A stretch of DNA of 64,000 bases from JBGLNJ01 sp034434835 (GTDB taxonomy: Bacteria > Chloroflexota > Anaerolineae > Fen-1058), in contig DAOTXX010000021.1 of assembly GCA_034434835.1 (NCBI GenBank), positions 1 to 64,000 of the forward strand, written 5' to 3'. Below, one piece after another: positions 60,589 through 64,000 of the stretch; positions within the stretch are counted from its first letter, which is position 1; each line of letters begins with the position of its first letter. Position numbers and translations under genes: made by a program. The notes below the pieces were generated by a model. That model was not told the origin of the DNA. It worked only from the letters and a program-made list of their open reading frames with translations, and did not search any database.

Positions 60589-60690
60589 TATATTGAATGG
60601 TTTTATAATATGATTTTAATCTAATACATATACAAAATATTTCCAAAAAATGGCAAAAAAAGCTCAGCAAAGGGATGACCAGAGGAAAAG

Positions 60691-62937
60691 TTATTCGTAG
60701 CGCAGAGCTTCCACCGGGCTGAGGTTTGCGGCCCGCCAGGCAGGATACAATCCACCCACCACACCCAACCCCAGCGCGATGATCAGCGCTTGTGTGAGCA
60801 AGGGAACAGAAACAACAATGGCAAGCGCCGGGCCGAACAAGGGGATCTGGCGCATGACCGCTCCTAATAGCAGCGAGATCAAGATACCGCACACAACACC
60901 CAATACACCCAGCACGAGCGACTCTTGAAAGACAGCAAACAGCACACGGCGGCGACGCCAGCCCAGCGCGCGCAGCGTGCCGATCTCGCGCGTGCGCTCA
61001 AAGACGCTCATCACCATCGTGTTCATCATGCCGATGCCACCGACAATGATCGCTAGCAGGCTGACCGTCCACATCATCACACGCATACTCTGCATCTCGG
61101 GCGCCGTCTCAACCGACTCGCTCGACGGCGCAACGGTGATTTCGGGAAAGAGCGCCTGGATTTGCGCACGCAGTGTGTCGGCCTGCTGAGGATCGCTCAG
61201 CTTGATCAGGTACATGGTCACCTGGCGGACCTTGCCCAGCAACTCTTGGGCATCGCGCAGCGAGATGATGACGCTGCCTTCTTCCCACGTGACCCCCGTC
61301 TCGAACAGCCCCACCACGCGAAAGCTCACCTCACGCAAGCGGATGACCTGGCCGACCTGTGTCTTGAGCAATTCAGCGGCGACGCGGCCCAGGATCACTT
61401 CGCGGCTGCCAGATAGGCTGCGCCCCTCGACGATCTCAAAGTGGCGAATGGCCTCTTCCTGCGGATCATAGCCCATGACGATAAGGGGCAACTCGTCCGT
61501 CGCGACAATCCCCATGACCGCAGCAGATACACTCTGCACACCAGGCAGCATCACTATCTGACGCCCCACACGCTCATTGATGGCGCTGTAGCCGATGCTC
61601 GTCGCGCCCGCCTGCCGCGCCGTGAGGTCAGCCCCGCCTGCGCTGATAAGCTTGCTGTATTCTGCCATAAAGCCATCCGTCAGCCCGCCCAACGTCACGA
61701 CCGAAGCCAATCCCATTGCAATGCCCACGACAGTCAGCACCGTGCGCCCGCGCCGCCTCAACAGCGAGCGTGCGATTTCATATTTGAGATTTGAGATTTG
61801 AGATTTGGAATCCGCCGCGCCGCCTTCGTACCGCAGCGCCTCGACCGGCAACAACTGCGAGGCCCACCGCGCGGGGTACAAACCGCCAGCCGCGCCGAGC
61901 ACCATCGCCGTGATCATGCCCTGCAGCAGCAGCGGCCAGGTGAGCCGGCCCTGCAAAAAGCTCAACGCCGGCATCTGCCCCAGCGGGCCGATCAGCCCCA
62001 CGCCGGCTGCGCAGCCGATCAGACCGCCGATCACGCCCAGCGCCACGCTCTCGCCGAGCACCAGAACCAACACGCGACCGCGGCTCCAGCCCAGCGCGCG
62101 CAGCGTGCCGATCTCGCGCGTGCGCTCAAAGACGCTCATCATCACCGTGTTGGTCATGCCCACGCCGCCAATGATCACGGACAGCAACGCCATGCCCCAC
62201 CCAAGCCCCTGAATCAAACCGACAAGCTGCTGCTGGTTTGCTGCCTGGGAGGATTGCGAAACACTCAGGCGCGGGAATTGGCGCTCGATCCGCGCGCGCA
62301 CCTCGAGCAACTGGCGAGGGTCGCGCAACTTGATCTGTACCGCGCTCACCGCTCGCTGTTTTTGAAGCAACTGTTGCGCGTCGGCCAACGAGACAACCGA
62401 GGCCGCGTCTTCGAAACCGCTGCCCGTCTCGTAGATTCCAACGACGCGAAACGCGCCGCCTGTCAACGGCAGCATGTCGCCCACCTGCAGCTTGAGCGAT
62501 TGCGCCGCTTGCCCACCGATCAGGATCTCGCGGCTGCTCGAACCCCGACGCGCTACACCAAGTGGCTGCCCAGCGACTAGCTTGAAGCGTTGAATAGCAA
62601 ATTCCTTTGGGTCGTAGCCAAAGACAAAAAAGTAGGGCGCACCTGGCGCAGTGACGTTGCCGACAATCATGCCCGTTGCTGCACGCACGTCGGGGATCGC
62701 CGCCACCTGACGGATCACGGCCTCATCTACAATGCTGTTGGTCACATCATACGCACCTTGCTGCATGATAATGAGATCGGCACCGCTGCCGGAAAACATG
62801 GCAAGGTAACCGTTGCGCAGGCCCTCGCCCATCGCGCCCAGCGTGACGATCATGGTCACGCCGATAGCGATGCCCGACACCGTGAGTACCGTGCGCGTCT
62901 TGCGTCCGGTCAGGTTCTTGAGAATCACCATCAGCAT
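60691..62937 (-). CDS. Double FtsX/MacB-type ABC transporter permease
   Basis: 748 residues: two complete FtsX-type permeases in tandem. Unit 1 (~1-370) and unit 2 (~386-748) each have N-terminal RTVLTV.GIA.G, an outside MacB-PCD domain, the SVFERTREIGTLRALGW loop and the ending GGLYPA..A....PVEALRYE. The joint reads DSKSQISNLKYE, translated from four ATTTGAG-type heptads (61777-61812), so two adjacent genes seem to have fused across an intergenic repeat. The matching ATPase is not in the window. Overlaps the lipase gene by 7 nt. Confidence 0.88.
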   Translation of the reverse strand: MLMVILKNLTGRKTRTVLTVSGIAIGVTMIVTLGAMGEGLRNGYLAMFSGSGADLIIMQQGAYDVTNSIVDEAVIRQVAAIPDVRAATGMIVGNVTAPGAPYFFVFGYDPKEFAIQRFKLVAGQPLGVARRGSSSREILIGGQAAQSLKLQVGDMLPLTGGAFRVVGIYETGSGFEDAASVVSLADAQQLLQKQRAVSAVQIKLRDPRQLLEVRARIERQFPRLSVSQSSQAANQQQLVGLIQGLGWGMALLSVIIGGVGMTNTVMMSVFERTREIGTLRALGWSRGRVLVLVLGESVALGVIGGLIGCAAGVGLIGPLGQMPALSFLQGRLTWPLLLQGMITAMVLGAAGGLYPARWASQLLPVEALRYEGGAADSKSQISNLKYEIARSLLRRRGRTVLTVVGIAMGLASVVTLGGLTDGFMAEYSKLISAGGADLTARQAGATSIGYSAINERVGRQIVMLPGVQSVSAAVMGIVATDELPLIVMGYDPQEEAIRHFEIVEGRSLSGSREVILGRVAAELLKTQVGQVIRLREVSFRVVGLFETGVTWEEGSVIISLRDAQELLGKVRQVTMYLIKLSDPQQADTLRAQIQALFPEITVAPSSESVETAPEMQSMRVMMWTVSLLAIIVGGIGMMNTMVMSVFERTREIGTLRALGWRRRRVLFAVFQESLVLGVLGVVCGILISLLLGAVMRQIPLFGPALAIVVSVPLLTQALIIALGLGVVGGLYPAWRAANLSPVEALRYE
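61777..61812. repeat. Heptad array (ATTTGAG) at the FtsX fusion joint
   Basis: ATTTGAG ATTTGAG ATTTGAG ATTTGGA in perfect 7-nt phase, inside the double permease gene and in frame, exactly where the ending of unit 1 meets the start of unit 2. Confidence 0.85.
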
Positions 62938-63683
62938 CGCGTTTCCTCATCTTGGATCATTCGGTGCATCGGTCCGCGATCGCTTTCTGGGCTATTGAGC
63001 CAGAGAGGAATAACCTCTGGGCTGCCATACCAGAGTGTGCCGAATCCAAAGTGACTGACGCCGTCCAACACGACATGCCGTGCCCCGTGCAACAGGGCCG
63101 ATTCGACTGGCACAAGGCCATCGCCCCACGTGTCGCCACGCCCACACATCTTTTGGTGATTCCGATATACCCAGCGTTCACGCCCCGTCCCGGCCAGATC
63201 GCCCCGTATCGCCTTGCCTGCGACAGACACGTACTCGACGCGCGGCACAAAAAAAGCGCCCGGGTAATGCCGCTCAACCCAGCGCGACATCACACCACCC
63301 CGCGCCAGACCGCCGCGATTGTGATGCGGGCTGCCCAACGTGATGAGGCGATCAACATAGTCCAGGCCGCGATAGGTGCGCCCCAGAAACGGCTGTGGGC
63401 TGAGGTAGAGCCGCGCCAACACGCCACCCATGCTGTGCCCGATCAACGTGACTTTGCCAGTAGCCGAATGTGACGCGGTCGAACGCACAGTTCGGTCGAG
63501 CTTGCGCAATAGGCGCGTCCACCCCGCTGGGGTCACACTGGGCAGCCAATCGTGCCCAAACGTCTGAACAATCGCAACCGGCTGGTCTGTGATCGAGGCC
63601 AATTCATCACGCATCCCGACATAGAGCAAGTCAAAACTCAAAAAGCCGCCCAGGATCACAATGGGCTGTGCCATTCTGCTCAT
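62931..63683 (-). CDS. Lipase/esterase (alpha/beta hydrolase, PGAP1/triacylglycerol lipase-like)
   Basis: 250 residues from the ATG at 63683. IVILGGFLSFDLLYVGMRDEL at the start, nucleophile elbow LIGHSMGGVLARLYLS near residue 83, TLGSPHHNRGGLARG, the acid in GDGLVPVESALL and the His in GVSHFGFG. Cytoplasmic or membrane-associated lipid hydrolase; substrate unknown. It overlaps the gene before it by 4 nt and FtsX by 7 nt, so the three are one translational unit. Confidence 0.8.
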   Translation of the reverse strand: MSRMAQPIVILGGFLSFDLLYVGMRDELASITDQPVAIVQTFGHDWLPSVTPAGWTRLLRKLDRTVRSTASHSATGKVTLIGHSMGGVLARLYLSPQPFLGRTYRGLDYVDRLITLGSPHHNRGGLARGGVMSRWVERHYPGAFFVPRVEYVSVAGKAIRGDLAGTGRERWVYRNHQKMCGRGDTWGDGLVPVESALLHGARHVVLDGVSHFGFGTLWYGSPEVIPLWLNSPESDRGPMHRMIQDEETRC

Positions 63684-64000
63684 GTCTTTTTCCAAAGTCC
63701 AAGCCGGCGAGCCATCTTGGCGATCATGCGCGTCATTGGAACCGCATCCATGTCCTGGGTGAGGTTGGCACCACCAGCCCTTTTCCGCGCCGCGATCACT
63801 TGACGGACTTCGGGGATCATGGCAACGATAAACAAGATATTGACGGCGATCCCATACGCCAGGTACCACACATCATAGGTGCGGAACCACAGCCAGGGGA
63901 TCATCAGCCAAACGCCTGCCATGAATGCCACGACGACATCGCGCACGACCAGCAGGCCAAGCAGCAAACCGCCAAAGCTGGTGACCCACACGCCCAGGAA
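63680..64000 (-). CDS. Partial membrane protein, possibly glycerol-3-phosphate acyltransferase-like (PlsY)
   Basis: Only the C-terminal ~105 residues are in the window; the frame is open to the edge, so the start lies beyond 64000. Three hydrophobic segments (VTSFGGLLLGLLVVRDVVVAFMAGV, MIPWLWFRTYDVWYLAYG, IAVNILFIVAMIPEVRQVIAARK) and a basic tail. The layout recalls PlsY-type acyltransferases, but the conserved motifs of that family would be in the missing part. Confidence 0.4.
   Translation of the reverse strand, partial: FLGVWVTSFGGLLLGLLVVRDVVVAFMAGVWLMIPWLWFRTYDVWYLAYGIAVNILFIVAMIPEVRQVIAARKRAGGANLTQDMDAVPMTRMIAKMARRLGLWKKT

Overview
The window looks like a chromosomal piece of a GC-rich member of the Chloroflexota (Anaerolineae-like). 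This is an inference from gene content: a complete LysW-carrier lysine pathway, a Thr-Pro-rich membrane protein, DUF4013 and DUF4397 proteins, and genes that appear to start at the transcript 5' end. No rRNA, tRNA or CRISPR array was recognised.

Layout. 1-4250 (+): four exported or lipid-anchored proteins of unknown function around a decayed NarL/LuxR-type response regulator. 4356-23400 (-): one long amino-acid operon, read from a consensus promoter at 23367-23394 through an attenuator with a 30-codon Lys/Arg-containing leader peptide. It runs argG, argH, lysW, lysX, lysY, a four-helix-bundle gene, lysZ, carA, carB, lysJ, homocitrate synthase, fused homoaconitase, homoisocitrate dehydrogenase, citrate synthase and lysK. 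It joins alpha-aminoadipate lysine synthesis on LysW to late arginine synthesis. 23566-31500 (+): class II aldolase, DppA, a PLP enzyme, a broken toxin-antitoxin remnant (-), chromate-type ChrB domain, MFS transporter and mutL. 31576-33483: prepilin peptidase and membrane proteins. 33845-40624 (+): a liv-type branched-chain amino-acid ABC operon interrupted between livG and livF by hairpin elements and a HepT-MntA remnant. 40641-44468 (+): MocA-like transferase, AhpD-like remnant, FAD oxidoreductase, lipoprotein and zinc protease. 44812-46029 (-): rlmI. 46250-49754 (+): two thiolase-like and two DUF35 proteins. 49968-53706: small membrane proteins, DUF4013 and a glycosidase/M23 fusion. 53731-59633 (-): a photo-oxidative-stress-like operon (photolyase, carotenoid-type oxidoreductase, SRPBCC, epimerase, peroxiredoxin, hydrolase). 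59712-64000 (-): DUF4397 surface protein, double FtsX permease, lipase and a partial membrane protein.

Most notable points. (1) The peroxiredoxin at 58119-58622 has an in-frame TGA exactly at the first position of its CPYC-type redox motif, followed at bacterial-SECIS distance by a hairpin with bulged U residues and a GU-containing loop. It is a strong candidate selenoprotein that ordinary gene calling would split. (2) Intergenic gaps are filled by 7-nt-period repeat arrays of several sequence families. Some are translated in frame and form linkers or ends of proteins: homoaconitase, the FtsX-FtsX fusion, the LysZ N-terminus and the ArgH C-terminus. (3) Short hairpin elements bounded by CTAG(G/C)AG inverted ends have hit two toxin-antitoxin loci. 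(4) A Lys/Arg leader-peptide attenuator sits in front of the combined arginine-lysine operon.
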